This document shows, piece after piece, positions 1-8,138 of a stretch of 22,778 nt of DNA. This DNA comes from an uncultured Bacteroidales bacterium. GTDB taxonomy: Bacteria; Bacteroidota; Bacteroidia; Bacteroidales; Paludibacteraceae. Each line of letters opens with the position of its first letter. Position 1 is the stretch's first letter. The notes beneath the pieces were generated by a model that saw only the letters and a program-made list of their open reading frames with translations, was not told the origin of the DNA and made no database searches. The translations under genes and the position numbers were made by a program. Location: positions 1 through 22,778 of the forward strand of contig CAIYTJ010000660.1 of the NCBI GenBank assembly GCA_903929065.1. The letters are read 5' to 3'.

Positions 1-4
1 AATT

Positions 5-193
5 ATGAAACAGAAAAAGAAGAACTCCGTTATGGAGCAGGTAAAGGCAGCGCGAAAGCAAAGCAGGGAAGAAGAAATTCAGACACATGGGAAATCGATT
101 AATTATCGAAAGGTTATGGCCAGCAAAAAGCAATATAACCGCAAAAAAAATAAGGCAGACGATGGTTCTGCCTTATTTGTTTTATATATTTAA
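5..193 (+). CDS. Small basic hypothetical protein (62 aa)
   Basis: A short, strongly basic protein with many Lys and Arg residues and a KKNKADD segment near the C-terminus. It has no signal peptide or membrane segment and reads like a small cytoplasmic, possibly nucleic-acid-associated protein. It resembles small conserved Bacteroidota proteins that I recall only vaguely, so I assign no function. The start lies four bases from the window edge, so an upstream start cannot be excluded. Oddly, the last codons run through an intrinsic-terminator hairpin (148-178), so the final 10-15 residues are encoded by the terminator stem and its T-rich tail. Either the C-terminus really is encoded there, or the frame has shifted shortly before the hairpin. 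Confidence 0.5.
   Translation: MKQKKKNSVMEQVKAARKQSREEEIQTHGKSINYRKVMASKKQYNRKKNKADDGSALFVLYI
148..178. terminator. Bidirectional intrinsic terminator
   Basis: A perfect 12-bp stem (148-159 pairs with 167-178) encloses a 7-nt loop. On the plus strand a T-rich tract follows. On the minus strand the stem is followed by eight T residues (A-run at 143-150). It can therefore end transcription of the small plus gene and also of the minus-strand M13 peptidase gene arriving from the right. Confidence 0.75.
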
Positions 194-211
194 GCGACTT
201 GGAAGTCGCTT
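192..211. terminator. Hairpin between convergent genes
   Basis: AAGCGACT and AGTCGCTT form an 8-bp perfect stem around a 4-nt loop. It sits between the plus-strand small gene and the minus-strand M13 peptidase stop at 226-228. Its T-tract is weak on both strands, so it may only assist the stronger hairpin at 148-178. Confidence 0.4.
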
Positions 212-225
212 CTCCCTTTGTTTTA

Positions 226-2256
226 TTACCATATTGAAACGCGTTTATCTGCCGGAACAAACATTTTGTCGCCTTCTTTAATTCCAAAAGCATCGTACCA
301 TGCCTGAATATGTGGTAAAGCACCGTCTACACGCCATTTTCCAAGCGCATGCGGGTCTGATTTTGTGCGTTTGAGGATTTCTTCCGGACGAACATTTCCG
401 GCCCATACGTTAGCGTATGCGAGGAAGAAACGTTGTTCTGGTGTAAAGCCATCTTTCACGGCCAAAGGAGCAGCTTCTGTGGCTTTCTTGAATGCCTGAT
501 ACGAAATCTGCAAACCACCGTGGTCGGCAATGTTTTCACCCAATGTAAATTTACCATTAGCTTTTACTCCCGGTGCCACTTCAATGGCGCTAAAGAAATC
601 AGCCAAACCGGTTGCACGTTTATCAAAATTCTTTTTATCCGTGGCTGTCCACCAGTTTTTAAGGTTGCCTTCTTTATCGAACTGACAGCCCTGATCATCA
701 AATCCATGTGTCATTTCATGTCCGATAACCACACCAATTGCTCCGTAATTGAATGCATCGTCGGCAGTCATGTCGAAGAAAGGATACTGAAGAATACCTG
801 CAGGGAAACAAATTTCGTTGGTTGAAGGTTCGTAGTAAGCATTTACTGTTTGCGGTGTCATTTGCCATTCCGATTTATCCACTTTCTTACCTGCTTTGGC
901 ATATCTATATTCAGTTTCGAAGCGACTGGCACGTTTTACATTGGCATAATACGAATCTTTGGTGATTTCCAGTTTGGAATAATCTCTCCATTTGTCGGGA
1001 TAACCAATTTTGATAATGAATGATTTCAACTTTTCGTTGGCTTTTACTTTTGTTGAATCGCCCATCCAGGTTAATGCATTGATACGGTCACCTAAAGATT
1101 GTTGCAAATTATGAACTAGTTTCAACATGCGTTCTTTGGCTTCAACAGGAAAATATTTCTTTACGTATATTTGTCCGACAGCTTCACCCAACACTCCATC
1201 AACCGTACCAACGGCACGTTTCCAGCGTGGTGACTGTTCTTTCTTACCGGAAAGCACTTTTCCGTAAAAATCAAAGTTTTCTGCATAGATTTTATCGCTC
1301 AGGTATGAAGCAGATTCGTCAATCAGTTTCCATTGCAGATAAGCAATCTGAGCAGGAACTGGTTCGGTAGAAAGTATTTTACCCACTTCAACCAACGATT
1401 CTTTTTGGGAAGCATTGATGTCTTTGATGTCTTTCAATCCTAATGAAGTGAGATATTCGTTCCAGTTGAGTTCAGGGACTAATTTTTGTAGATCGGCAAC
1501 CGTCATTTTGTTATAATTGGCGTGTGGGTCGCGGAGTTTTACCTTGTCGTAAGCAGCAGTTGCCAAACGGGTTTCGATAGCCATTACCGCTTCCATGTTC
1601 TTTTTGGCTTGTTCGGGAGTAAATCCAACCAGTTGGAACATTTTTACAATGTGCTCCTTGTATTTATCACGAATTTCTTTGGTGTGTGCGTCATTTTCCA
1701 GATAATAATCGCGTTGTCCAAGGCTGATACCGCTTTGGTAGGTCTGAACCATATTCATATTGCTGTTCATTGGATCGGCTCCCACATAGATGCTGAAATA
1801 AGGATCTAAGCCTGAAAGAACCAGTTCCGGCATGAGTTTCAAAATATCAGCAGTTGTTTTTACTTCACCAATTTTTTTCAAATCGGCTTCAATCGGTTTG
1901 TAACCGTCGGCATTCAGCTTGGTGCTGTCCATAGCCAGGTTATACACATCACCGATTTTTTGTTCAACGGTGCCTTTGTCTGCTTTCTTGGCAGCAATTT
2001 CTTCAATTAAGCCGCGCAGTTGTTTGCGGTTGTTTTCAGCCAGTTTGTCGAAGCTTCCAAAGCGGGAGTATTCTCCGGTGAGCGGATTGTTTTTCATCCA
2101 TCCGCCACAAGCGAACTGGTAAAAATCAACTTTGGGTGATACCGTGGTATCCAGGTTAGCCAATTTGATGCCGGCGTTCAGGGTGGCATCTTTCTTGGGA
2201 TTGCATGCTGTAGTCATAAGCGCAAGTGCAAAAATTGGGATTAATACTTTTTTCAT
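226..2256 (-). CDS. pepO: M13 family zinc metallopeptidase lipoprotein (neprilysin/PepO-like)
   Basis: A zinc endopeptidase of the neprilysin family, expected to hydrolyse oligopeptides in the periplasm or at the envelope. The N-terminus is a lipoprotein signal with Cys18 as likely lipidation site. The long helical N-terminal domain (about 40-430) is followed by the catalytic domain. This holds the substrate-binding NAYYEP motif (NAFY-like), HEMTH with H513, E514 and H517, and ENIADHGG with E574 and D578, completing the M13 pattern HExxH...ExxxD. The protein ends in RVSIW, like the conserved C-terminal tryptophan of the family. At 676 aa it has usual full length, with no missing catalytic residue. 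It appears monocistronic: its own promoter lies at about 2304-2337 and terminators follow. The symbol is by family analogy. Confidence 0.93.
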   Translation of the reverse strand: MKKVLIPIFALALMTTACNPKKDATLNAGIKLANLDTTVSPKVDFYQFACGGWMKNNPLTGEYSRFGSFDKLAENNRKQLRGLIEEIAAKKADKGTVEQKIGDVYNLAMDSTKLNADGYKPIEADLKKIGEVKTTADILKLMPELVLSGLDPYFSIYVGADPMNSNMNMVQTYQSGISLGQRDYYLENDAHTKEIRDKYKEHIVKMFQLVGFTPEQAKKNMEAVMAIETRLATAAYDKVKLRDPHANYNKMTVADLQKLVPELNWNEYLTSLGLKDIKDINASQKESLVEVGKILSTEPVPAQIAYLQWKLIDESASYLSDKIYAENFDFYGKVLSGKKEQSPRWKRAVGTVDGVLGEAVGQIYVKKYFPVEAKERMLKLVHNLQQSLGDRINALTWMGDSTKVKANEKLKSFIIKIGYPDKWRDYSKLEITKDSYYANVKRASRFETEYRYAKAGKKVDKSEWQMTPQTVNAYYEPSTNEICFPAGILQYPFFDMTADDAFNYGAIGVVIGHEMTHGFDDQGCQFDKEGNLKNWWTATDKKNFDKRATGLADFFSAIEVAPGVKANGKFTLGENIADHGGLQISYQAFKKATEAAPLAVKDGFTPEQRFFLAYANVWAGNVRPEEILKRTKSDPHALGKWRVDGALPHIQAWYDAFGIKEGDKMFVPADKRVSIW

Positions 2257-2303
2257 ACATGAATAATTTTGGGTTGATATAAATTCCTATTAAAATAAAG
2301 ACT

Positions 2304-2337
2304 CAAAAATAGAATAAATATTACACTATAATACAAA
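2304..2337 (-). promoter_or_regulatory. Bacteroidota-type promoter for the M13 peptidase gene
   Basis: On the minus strand a -33 TTTG (complement of 2334-2337) and a -7 TATTTTTG (complement of 2304-2311) are separated by 22 nt, slightly longer than usual. The expected start of transcription is near 2297, leaving a leader of about 40 nt. Confidence 0.45.
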
Positions 2338-2374
2338 AATAACCGATATTGTTCTGTAACACCTGATTATTAGT

Positions 2375-3409
2375 TCAAAAAGGGTTGTTTATATAGTTCG
2401 GATTATCCACAGAATCGATAATATTGAACAATTCGAAGAGTGTATCCGCCCGAAGCATGGCAATGCGGGTTTCCTTAAAGTTTGGAATACCTTTAAAGAC
2501 GGGCGTTGCAGCCAAATGACGGCGGCTGTGGATAATTCCTTTCAGGCGTTGGTTGCTGACACTTTCTAAGGGTGTATCTGGCGAAATATCAAGCCAGTAA
2601 ACCGAAGCAATAATATGCTCTTTCAAAATGGCTTTTTGTTCCTCGAATGAAAGAATCTGACGAGTTTCACCCGTTTTGAAATATTCTTTCATTTCTCCGA
2701 AAATCCACGGACGACCAATGGCAGCACGTCCCACCATAACAGCATCAACTCCATACCGGTCGAAACACTCCGCAGCACGTTCGGGAGTTGTCACATCACC
2801 GTTACCGATGATAGGAATATACATGCGTGGATTATTTTTTACTTCGCCAATCAAGGTCCAGTCGGCATCACCTTTGTACATTTGTGCCCTCGTACGACCG
2901 TGAATGGCCAGCGCTGCAATGCCGCAATCCTGAAGCTTTTCAGCCAAACCTACAATTATTTTACTGTCATCGTCCCAACCGAGACGTGTCTTTACTGTTA
3001 CCGGAACATTTACCGATTTTACTACCGCCGAAGTAATTTCCAGCATTATAGGAATATCTCGCAAGAGCCCCGCTCCTGCCCCTTTGCCGGCCACTTTCTT
3101 AACCGGACAGCCGAAATTCAGATCGATAAATTCCGGTTTTGCTTCTGCAGCAATTCGGGCTGCTTCCGCCATTGCATCCGCTTCGCGGCCATACAACTGA
3201 ATAACTACCGGACGCTCTTCATCGTACATAGTCAGCTTTTGTTCAGTTCGTTTCACGCTGCGTATCAGCGCATCTGCAGAGATAAATTCCGTATAAACCA
3301 TATCCACGCCAAAACGCTTGCACAAAAGACGGAATGCGGGATCTGTAACGTCCTCCATGGGTGCCAGAAACAGTGGTTTATCGGGGAATTCTATGTTGGA
3401 AATCTTCAT
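2375..3409 (-). CDS. dusB: tRNA-dihydrouridine synthase (DusB-type)
   Basis: An FMN-dependent enzyme that reduces specific uridines to dihydrouridine in the D-loop of tRNA, using NADPH. The TIM barrel begins with the FMN-binding segment FLAPMEDVTDPAF. The catalytic cysteine is C101 in LNFGCPVKKV. Further Dus hallmarks are KTRLGWDDD, AIHGRTR and the phosphate-binding stretches IIGNGDV and MVGRAAIGRPW. A helical tRNA-binding domain follows. The length (344 aa) fits the DusB group, although E. coli-style subfamily naming of Bacteroidota Dus proteins is loose. The start is supported by a -7 element only about 20 nt upstream (3430-3437), which leaves no room for a longer frame. It is divergent from the gene at 3509. 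Confidence 0.93.
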   Translation of the reverse strand: MKISNIEFPDKPLFLAPMEDVTDPAFRLLCKRFGVDMVYTEFISADALIRSVKRTEQKLTMYDEERPVVIQLYGREADAMAEAARIAAEAKPEFIDLNFGCPVKKVAGKGAGAGLLRDIPIMLEITSAVVKSVNVPVTVKTRLGWDDDSKIIVGLAEKLQDCGIAALAIHGRTRAQMYKGDADWTLIGEVKNNPRMYIPIIGNGDVTTPERAAECFDRYGVDAVMVGRAAIGRPWIFGEMKEYFKTGETRQILSFEEQKAILKEHIIASVYWLDISPDTPLESVSNQRLKGIIHSRRHLAATPVFKGIPNFKETRIAMLRADTLFELFNIIDSVDNPNYINNPF

Positions 3410-3429
3410 ATTTATACAAAACAGGAATG

Positions 3430-3437
3430 CAAAGGTA
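3430..3437 (-). promoter_or_regulatory. -7 element for dusB
   Basis: TACCTTTG on the minus strand matches TAnnTTTG. A weaker TTTC lies 18 nt upstream at the -33 position. The leader would be only about 12-15 nt. Confidence 0.5.
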
Positions 3438-3476
3438 GGAAATATTTTTAAGTAAGAAATTTTGAATTGTATTATC

Positions 3477-3484
3477 TATCTTTG
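3477..3484 (+). promoter_or_regulatory. -7 element for the gene at 3509
   Basis: TATCTTTG matches TAnnTTTG. The only TTTG nearby (3461-3464) is 12 nt away, too close for a normal -33 element, so only the -7 box is supported. It faces the dusB promoter 40 nt away. Confidence 0.4.
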
Positions 3485-3508
3485 TAGTCGAATTTTAGTT
3501 CGACTTAT

Positions 3509-4387
3509 ATGAAAAAAGGAATCCTGATTTTATTTATATATCTTTTCCAGCAAAGCCTTAACGCTCAAACCCCCTATTCTACTGCCTGGTTTGGGCCCAA
3601 TGCCAATCCGGTTCCGGAATTTGAAGATGCACGCATACCAGCCAAAACAACTATCAGTTTGATGGCCGATTATTATTTCGGATACGGCGACCAAACCGAA
3701 AATGGCTATGTAAAAGTGGAGTTTCCTCTCCTACCCGAGCGAGTTTCATTTAAAATCTGGTCAACGGTGCTGGAAAATTATCAGGTAACGCCTGAACTCA
3801 GAGTTGCCCGCAACATGAATGGAAATACTTCCGGACAGGCCAATGGCGACGTTTATTTTCAAACCCGAATCCGGTTGTTGAAAGAAAAAAAATACTGTCC
3901 GTCCCTGATATTTAATACCACATTGAAAACCGCTTCGGGAACAAATTCCGAACAACGGCGTTACTTTGACACACCCGGATATTATTTCGATCTGGAAGCC
4001 GGAAAATCATTTCAGACAAACAGTAAATTTATAAGCGAAATACGCGCTGTAGCTAATGCAGGCTTTATGTGCTGGGAAATTGACCGGGTTAGTACACAAG
4101 ACGATGCGCCCATGTATGGCGGAAAACTGATTTTAGGAAATCCTGTGTGGAAACTGGAAAATTCCGTTTCGGGCTATTGGGGCTGGATTCATACTTATTC
4201 GCCACTGAGTCCAACACATAATTATGGTGATGCGCCCATGGTTTATGCAGCCAAGTTGTCAATCCTCAGTAAAAACATTGATTATTTTGCCCAATACCAA
4301 TACGGAATTACCGATTTTCCTTACCACCAACTGCGGGTTGGATTGAGTTTTACATTGGATAAACTGACTCCGAAATTTGTAAAATAA
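3509..4387 (+). CDS. Secreted, probably outer-membrane beta-barrel protein of unknown function
   Basis: 292 aa with a clear Sec signal peptide (hydrophobic stretch about 4-17, cleavage probably after LNA, residue 19). The mature protein is rich in alternating aromatic and polar residues (for example YFGYGD, YYFDLEAGKSF, SGYWGWIHTYS, YFAQYQYGITDF), typical of transmembrane beta-strands. The last strand, HQLRVGLSFTL, is also barrel-like, but the chain ends in KFVK rather than an aromatic residue. I recognise no enzymatic motif. It is followed 34 nt later by the U32 gene with no terminator visible between them, so the two may be co-transcribed, although their functions look unrelated. Confidence 0.72.
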   Translation: MKKGILILFIYLFQQSLNAQTPYSTAWFGPNANPVPEFEDARIPAKTTISLMADYYFGYGDQTENGYVKVEFPLLPERVSFKIWSTVLENYQVTPELRVARNMNGNTSGQANGDVYFQTRIRLLKEKKYCPSLIFNTTLKTASGTNSEQRRYFDTPGYYFDLEAGKSFQTNSKFISEIRAVANAGFMCWEIDRVSTQDDAPMYGGKLILGNPVWKLENSVSGYWGWIHTYSPLSPTHNYGDAPMVYAAKLSILSKNIDYFAQYQYGITDFPYHQLRVGLSFTLDKLTPKFVK

Positions 4388-4410
4388 TGCATAATTCACC
4401 ATGCATAATT
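4387..4410. repeat. Short direct repeat in intergenic gap
   Basis: ATGCATAATT occurs twice, at 4387-4396 and 4401-4410 (14-nt period), just after the stop codon and before the U32 start. ATGCAT is self-complementary, so either copy could also pair. No function is evident. Confidence 0.4.
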
Positions 4411-4421
4411 AAAAGAGAAGA

Positions 4422-5684
4422 ATGATTAGAAAAGATATAGAAATAATGGCTCCAGCCGGTTCATGGGAGAGCCTATCCGCAGCTATTAAAGCAGGTGCTG
4501 ATTCGGTGTATTTCGGCATTGAAAAGTTGAATATGCGCAGCAAATCCAGCAGTAATTTTACCACGGATGATTTGCGTGAAATTGTGCGTATTTGCAAAGA
4601 AAACAACGTAAAAAGTTACCTCACAGTCAATACCATTTTGTACGATGGTGACCTGACCCTGATGCGAGAAATCATTAATGTGGCCAAAGAATCAAACGTT
4701 TCGGCCATTATCGCAGCCGATGTGGCCGCGCTGATGTATGCAAATTCGATAGAAGTGGAGGTGCATCTTTCCACCCAACTGAATATCTCTAACGTGGAAG
4801 CGCTGAAGTTTTACGCGCAATTTGCCGATGTGGTGGTATTGGCACGTGAACTGAATATGCAACAGGTTTCGGAAATTTATCAAGCGATTATCAATGATGA
4901 TATCCGGGGAAAAAACGGCGAACTGATTCGCATTGAAATGTTCTGCCACGGGGCTTTGTGTATGGCGGTTTCCGGAAAATGCTACCTGAGCCTGCACGAA
5001 AAGAATCTTTCCGCCAACCGGGGCGCATGCAACCAGATTTGCCGGCGTGGTTATACGGTCAAAGATAAAGATTCGGAAATTGAACTGGACATTGAAAATG
5101 AATATATCATGTCACCCAAGGATTTGAAAACCATCGGGTTTGTGGACGAAATGCTGAAAGCCGGTGTGCGTGTTTTCAAAATCGAAGGCAGGGCGCGCGG
5201 AGCTGAATATGTAAAAACGGTTGTATCCTGCTATAAAGAAGCCATTGAATCGGCTTTAAACGGGACGTTTTCCGACTCGAAAGTATCTGACTGGGACCAA
5301 CGGCTTGCCAAAGTGTTTAATCGTGGATTCTGGAACGGTTATTACCTCGGACAGCGCCTTGGCGAGTGGAGCAATAACTACGGTTCGGAAGCCACCCACA
5401 AAAAGATTTACGTAGGCAAATGCACAAATTTCTTCAATAAACTGGGTGTGGCCGAATTTCTATTGGAAGCACAATATCTTTCTGTGGGTGACGAAATACT
5501 GATTACCGGCGAAACAACGGGCGCTTATGAAGACGTGGTGGAAGAAATCCGTGTGAAACTGGAACCGGTGGATAAGGTTGAAAAAGGAACTTATTTCTCC
5601 ATGAAAACCAATGAGTTAATCCGACGGAATGATAAGTTGTTTAAAATTGTGCCCACAGAACATGGAAAAGAAAAAGCGGAGTAA
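4422..5684 (+). CDS. Peptidase U32 family protein (TrhP/YegQ-like tRNA hydroxylation or RlhA-like)
   Basis: 420 aa with the complete U32 signature EMFCHGALCMAVSGKCYLS, followed by the conserved RGACNQICRR and the YIMSPKDLKTIGF segments. The N-terminal part is a TIM-barrel-like fold beginning IEIMAPAGSWESLSAAIKAG, shared by the family. U32 proteins were first called collagenases, but characterised members (TrhP/YegQ, RlhA/YdcP, UbiU/UbiV) act in tRNA or rRNA hydroxylation or oxygen-independent ubiquinone synthesis, with iron-sulfur binding cysteines. The length and composition favour the TrhP/YegQ branch, which hydroxylates wobble uridine using prephenate. The exact substrate cannot be read from sequence. 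The first in-frame ATG is used; an ATG eight codons on is a less likely start. The stop codon lies in the loop of the terminator shared with the opposing gene. Confidence 0.85.
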   Translation: MIRKDIEIMAPAGSWESLSAAIKAGADSVYFGIEKLNMRSKSSSNFTTDDLREIVRICKENNVKSYLTVNTILYDGDLTLMREIINVAKESNVSAIIAADVAALMYANSIEVEVHLSTQLNISNVEALKFYAQFADVVVLARELNMQQVSEIYQAIINDDIRGKNGELIRIEMFCHGALCMAVSGKCYLSLHEKNLSANRGACNQICRRGYTVKDKDSEIELDIENEYIMSPKDLKTIGFVDEMLKAGVRVFKIEGRARGAEYVKTVVSCYKEAIESALNGTFSDSKVSDWDQRLAKVFNRGFWNGYYLGQRLGEWSNNYGSEATHKKIYVGKCTNFFNKLGVAEFLLEAQYLSVGDEILITGETTGAYEDVVEEIRVKLEPVDKVEKGTYFSMKTNELIRRNDKLFKIVPTEHGKEKAE

Positions 5685-5700
5685 ATTCCGCTTTTATTTT
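5672..5700. terminator. Shared bidirectional terminator between convergent genes
   Basis: AAAAGCGGA (5672-5680) pairs with TCCGCTTTT (5687-5695) around a 6-nt loop, followed by a T-rich tract on the plus strand and flanked by A residues that give a T-rich tract on the minus strand. The loop holds the TAA stop of the U32 gene. The right arm overlaps the stop of the alpha/beta hydrolase gene. One hairpin thus serves both genes. Confidence 0.8.
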
Positions 5701-6566
5701 TTTATAAACTCAATAGCCAAATCCAACACTTCTTTTGCTTCTGGTATTGGAAAAATCACCCAGTCGTGCTGCATTTCAGGGAATTCATGAAAAGTAAAAT
5801 TATCTGAGTTTTTTGTTAGTTCATTCAATTTTTTGCAATCAGGATAAAACAGTTCGTGTGTTCCGTAAAAAACTTGCGTTTCTCCTAATCCGTCAAACTT
5901 TCCATTGATTGGAGATAGCAAAAAATTACTTACATCATCGCCACCTGCATATTTTATGCCTGCATCGATAAGTCCTTGTAGTGGAAGTAATTTGTCGTAT
6001 TTTTCAACTGCCTTTATTTCAGGATGTTGCATGGAAAGATCAAGCCAGGGAGAAAAAAGAATGTTTTTTACCGGCTGAATCGGCACATTTTCTTTGACCA
6101 ATTTTTGTGCAAAAGCCAAAGCCAGCCCACCGCCGGCTGAATCGCCCATAAACATAAACTTATCTTCAGGATATTCATTTATGAGTTTGTCAAATGACTG
6201 TTGAACCATGTCGAAAGTTGATTTATAAGTAAATTCCGGTGCAAGCGGATAATCAACATAACTGACTTTACAGTTTGTTTCCTTAACAATAGTTTCTATT
6301 ATTTTCCAATGCATGGTACTTCCTTCAGCCACATAAGCCCCACCGTGAAAAAACAAAATATGAGTTTGAGTTGAATTGGTTTTGGGCTGCAGGGTGACAA
6401 CCGATTTATTCATAACCACAAATTCAGTCACGTTGTAATTCCTAATTAATTGTTTAGAAACTAGCGGTTTTGATGATCTTGCCGGATGTTGAAAAGATTT
6501 TTCAACTAACTTTTTGACATTGAAAATTCCCAAAAAGAACGTAATAATTTTGGCCTGAATTGACAT
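5694..6566 (-). CDS. Alpha/beta hydrolase, hormone-sensitive-lipase (HSL) family esterase
   Basis: 290 aa from the preferred start. The oxyanion-hole motif HGGAY (74-78) and nucleophile motif GDSAGG with S143 define the HSL (family IV) carboxylesterases. H267 in MQHDW is the catalytic histidine. The expected acid position reads THELFYPD, so Glu238 probably replaces Asp, as in some family members. The protein likely hydrolyses short acyl esters; the N-terminus is mildly hydrophobic (AKIITFFLGIF) and could form the cap or touch the membrane. The frame stays open to 6650, but a promoter with -33 at 6648-6651 and -7 at 6620-6627 would start transcription near 6613. That excludes the longer start and supports the ATG at 6566. 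It is divergent from the NTF2/SDR/oxidoreductase operon. Confidence 0.85.
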   Translation of the reverse strand: MSIQAKIITFFLGIFNVKKLVEKSFQHPARSSKPLVSKQLIRNYNVTEFVVMNKSVVTLQPKTNSTQTHILFFHGGAYVAEGSTMHWKIIETIVKETNCKVSYVDYPLAPEFTYKSTFDMVQQSFDKLINEYPEDKFMFMGDSAGGGLALAFAQKLVKENVPIQPVKNILFSPWLDLSMQHPEIKAVEKYDKLLPLQGLIDAGIKYAGGDDVSNFLLSPINGKFDGLGETQVFYGTHELFYPDCKKLNELTKNSDNFTFHEFPEMQHDWVIFPIPEAKEVLDLAIEFIKK

Positions 6567-6619
6567 AAACAGTAGAATTGAACTTTGTGATAAGTGTTTT
6601 GTTTTAAAATTTAAACATT

Positions 6620-6651
6620 CAAAAGTAACAATTCCGCTTGTTTGTAGCAAT
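6620..6651 (-). promoter_or_regulatory. Promoter of the alpha/beta hydrolase gene
   Basis: Minus-strand ATTG (complement of 6648-6651), 20 nt, then TACTTTTG (complement of 6620-6627) fits the Bacteroidota -33/-7 pattern. It decides the start codon of the hydrolase gene. Confidence 0.6.
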
Positions 6652-6682
6652 AAATTGTACTTTTTTTATTTCGAAATATCAT

Positions 6683-6690
6683 TATCTTTG
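6683..6690 (+). promoter_or_regulatory. -7 element for the operon starting at 6717
   Basis: TATCTTTG matches TAnnTTTG; the -33 position holds only a T-run. The leader would be about 20 nt. It lies back-to-back with the hydrolase promoter. Confidence 0.45.
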
Positions 6691-6716
6691 CATAAAGTTA
6701 AAATATAAATTTTACC

Positions 6717-7169
6717 ATGGAGGAAAATTCAGCACTAAAACCAATCAGTATTGAAACAGTAAAAGAGCTTTGGTCAAAGACTTATAATACCGATGGAAAA
6801 CCCGACTGGTCGCATATTTTTCCGTATTATCACAAAGATATTATTTTCCAAGATACCATTCAACGGATTGAAGGCATTGAAGACTTTACCGCCATGTGCA
6901 ACCGCCTCACCAAACGGACGTATAAATTAAATATGGAAATTGTTTCAATTGTTCAGAATGAGAACGTAATCATGTTTGAATGGATTATGACCATGATGTT
7001 TAAAAAATACCCGAGCACACCCATGTACGGTTGCAGTAAGTTGACAATCAGCGACGATGGATTAATTCTCGAACAACGTGATTATTACGACTTGTGGGGC
7101 GATATTTTCAATAATATTCCGCACTGGAATAAAATGTATCGTCGTTTTTTAATTAAAAAATTTGGTTAA
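6717..7169 (+). CDS. NTF2/SnoaL-like domain protein
   Basis: 150 aa that fit the cone-shaped NTF2-like fold: an N-terminal helix (VKELWSKTYN), DWSHIFPYYHKDIIFQDTIQ typical of SnoaL-like proteins, RIEGIEDFTAMCNRL, then strands (MEIVSIVQNENVIMFEWIMTM) and a late strand with QRDYYDLWGDIFNN. SnoaL-like proteins bind small hydrophobic ligands and some are cyclases, isomerases or hydratases. The specific activity here is unknown. Its stop overlaps the start of the SDR gene (TAATG), implying translational coupling, so it probably handles the same metabolite as the SDR and the FAD-dependent oxidoreductase downstream. Confidence 0.78.
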   Translation: MEENSALKPISIETVKELWSKTYNTDGKPDWSHIFPYYHKDIIFQDTIQRIEGIEDFTAMCNRLTKRTYKLNMEIVSIVQNENVIMFEWIMTMMFKKYPSTPMYGCSKLTISDDGLILEQRDYYDLWGDIFNNIPHWNKMYRRFLIKKFG

Positions 7170-8125
7170 TGTCAGCAACTAAAACAATACAATACATCCG
7201 CCAGTACAAATGGAGCAATATTTTTGCCATGCTTCGCAACAACTCCAGAGATGCCAAAATTTGTAACGACGGTTTCAGCAATAAATTAGTGGTAATAACC
7301 GGAACCACCTCCGGAATAGGTTTGGCTACAGCACATAAATTTGCTTCAAAAGGAGCTGATTTACTGTGCGTAAACCGAAGTGTTGAGAAATCGGAAAATT
7401 TAAAAAAAGAAATTGAAACTACTTACGGTGTTGAATGTAATTATCTGATTGCTGATTTAAGCAGTCTGAAGGAAAGTTTCAGGGTAGCCAACGAATTGAA
7501 AGCTTTGTCGAAACCCATTGATGTGCTGATTCACAACGCAGGTGTCTTTTTAACCAGTCGCGAATTAACCTCCGAAGGCTTCGAGAAAGTTTTTGCCATT
7601 CACTATTTGTCGTCATTTGTGATAAATTTTAGTTTGATGGATAAGCTAAAATCGCAACCTCAGGCACGAATTATCATGGTTGGTTCCGAAGGCCATCGCT
7701 TTGCAGCATGGGGTTTGAATATCAACGATTTGAATTGGGAAAAACGCCGTTATTCCGGATTAGGAAGTTACGGATCAGCAAAATTGGCGCAATTATTATC
7801 GATGTTGATTTTTGCCGAAAATTTTAAAAATTCAGGCGTAACCATAAATTCCATGCATCCCGGAGCCGTTAAATCTGAAACCGGAAAAACGAACGGGCGG
7901 TTGTACAAATGGTACAAAAAAAATGTGATTGACAGAACGTTGAAATCAGCCGACTGCTCAGCCGATGCTTTGTATTATTTGAGTGTATCGCCCGAAATGG
8001 AAGGAAAGAGTGGAAATTTCTATAATCTGACAACTTTAGAAGAACCTGCCCCACCAGCATTGGATAAAGATGTGGCGCTTGAGCTTTGGCAAAAAACATT
8101 GGAAATGACAGGTGTTATGACTTAA
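7169..8125 (+). CDS. Short-chain dehydrogenase/reductase, retinol-dehydrogenase-like
   Basis: 318 aa. The cofactor motif TGTTSGIG (44-51), NAG (123-125) and catalytic S173, Y201 and K205 (SYGSAK) are all present, so it should be an active NAD(P)(H)-dependent oxidoreductase. The long form, with an N-terminal extension of about 38 residues before the Rossmann fold and the segment GLNINDLNWEKRRYSG after the catalytic serine, is characteristic of the RDH11-14/WWOX-like SDR group acting on lipophilic alcohols or ketones. The substrate here is unknown. Its ATG shares a base with the preceding stop, and the interrupted oxidoreductase starts 13 nt downstream. The three genes form one operon. Confidence 0.88.
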   Translation: MSATKTIQYIRQYKWSNIFAMLRNNSRDAKICNDGFSNKLVVITGTTSGIGLATAHKFASKGADLLCVNRSVEKSENLKKEIETTYGVECNYLIADLSSLKESFRVANELKALSKPIDVLIHNAGVFLTSRELTSEGFEKVFAIHYLSSFVINFSLMDKLKSQPQARIIMVGSEGHRFAAWGLNINDLNWEKRRYSGLGSYGSAKLAQLLSMLIFAENFKNSGVTINSMHPGAVKSETGKTNGRLYKWYKKNVIDRTLKSADCSADALYYLSVSPEMEGKSGNFYNLTTLEEPAPPALDKDVALELWQKTLEMTGVMT

Positions 8126-8138
8126 AAAATAATTGTAT

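Noticed and set aside
433..2122. Plus-strand frames opposite the M13 peptidase gene
   Set aside because: They are antisense to a complete peptidase with all catalytic motifs and have no recognisable domains.
4387..4410. ATGCATAATT repeats as a mobile-element remnant or CRISPR
   Set aside because: Only two 10-nt units with a 4-nt gap and no target-site or transposase context; too short for either.
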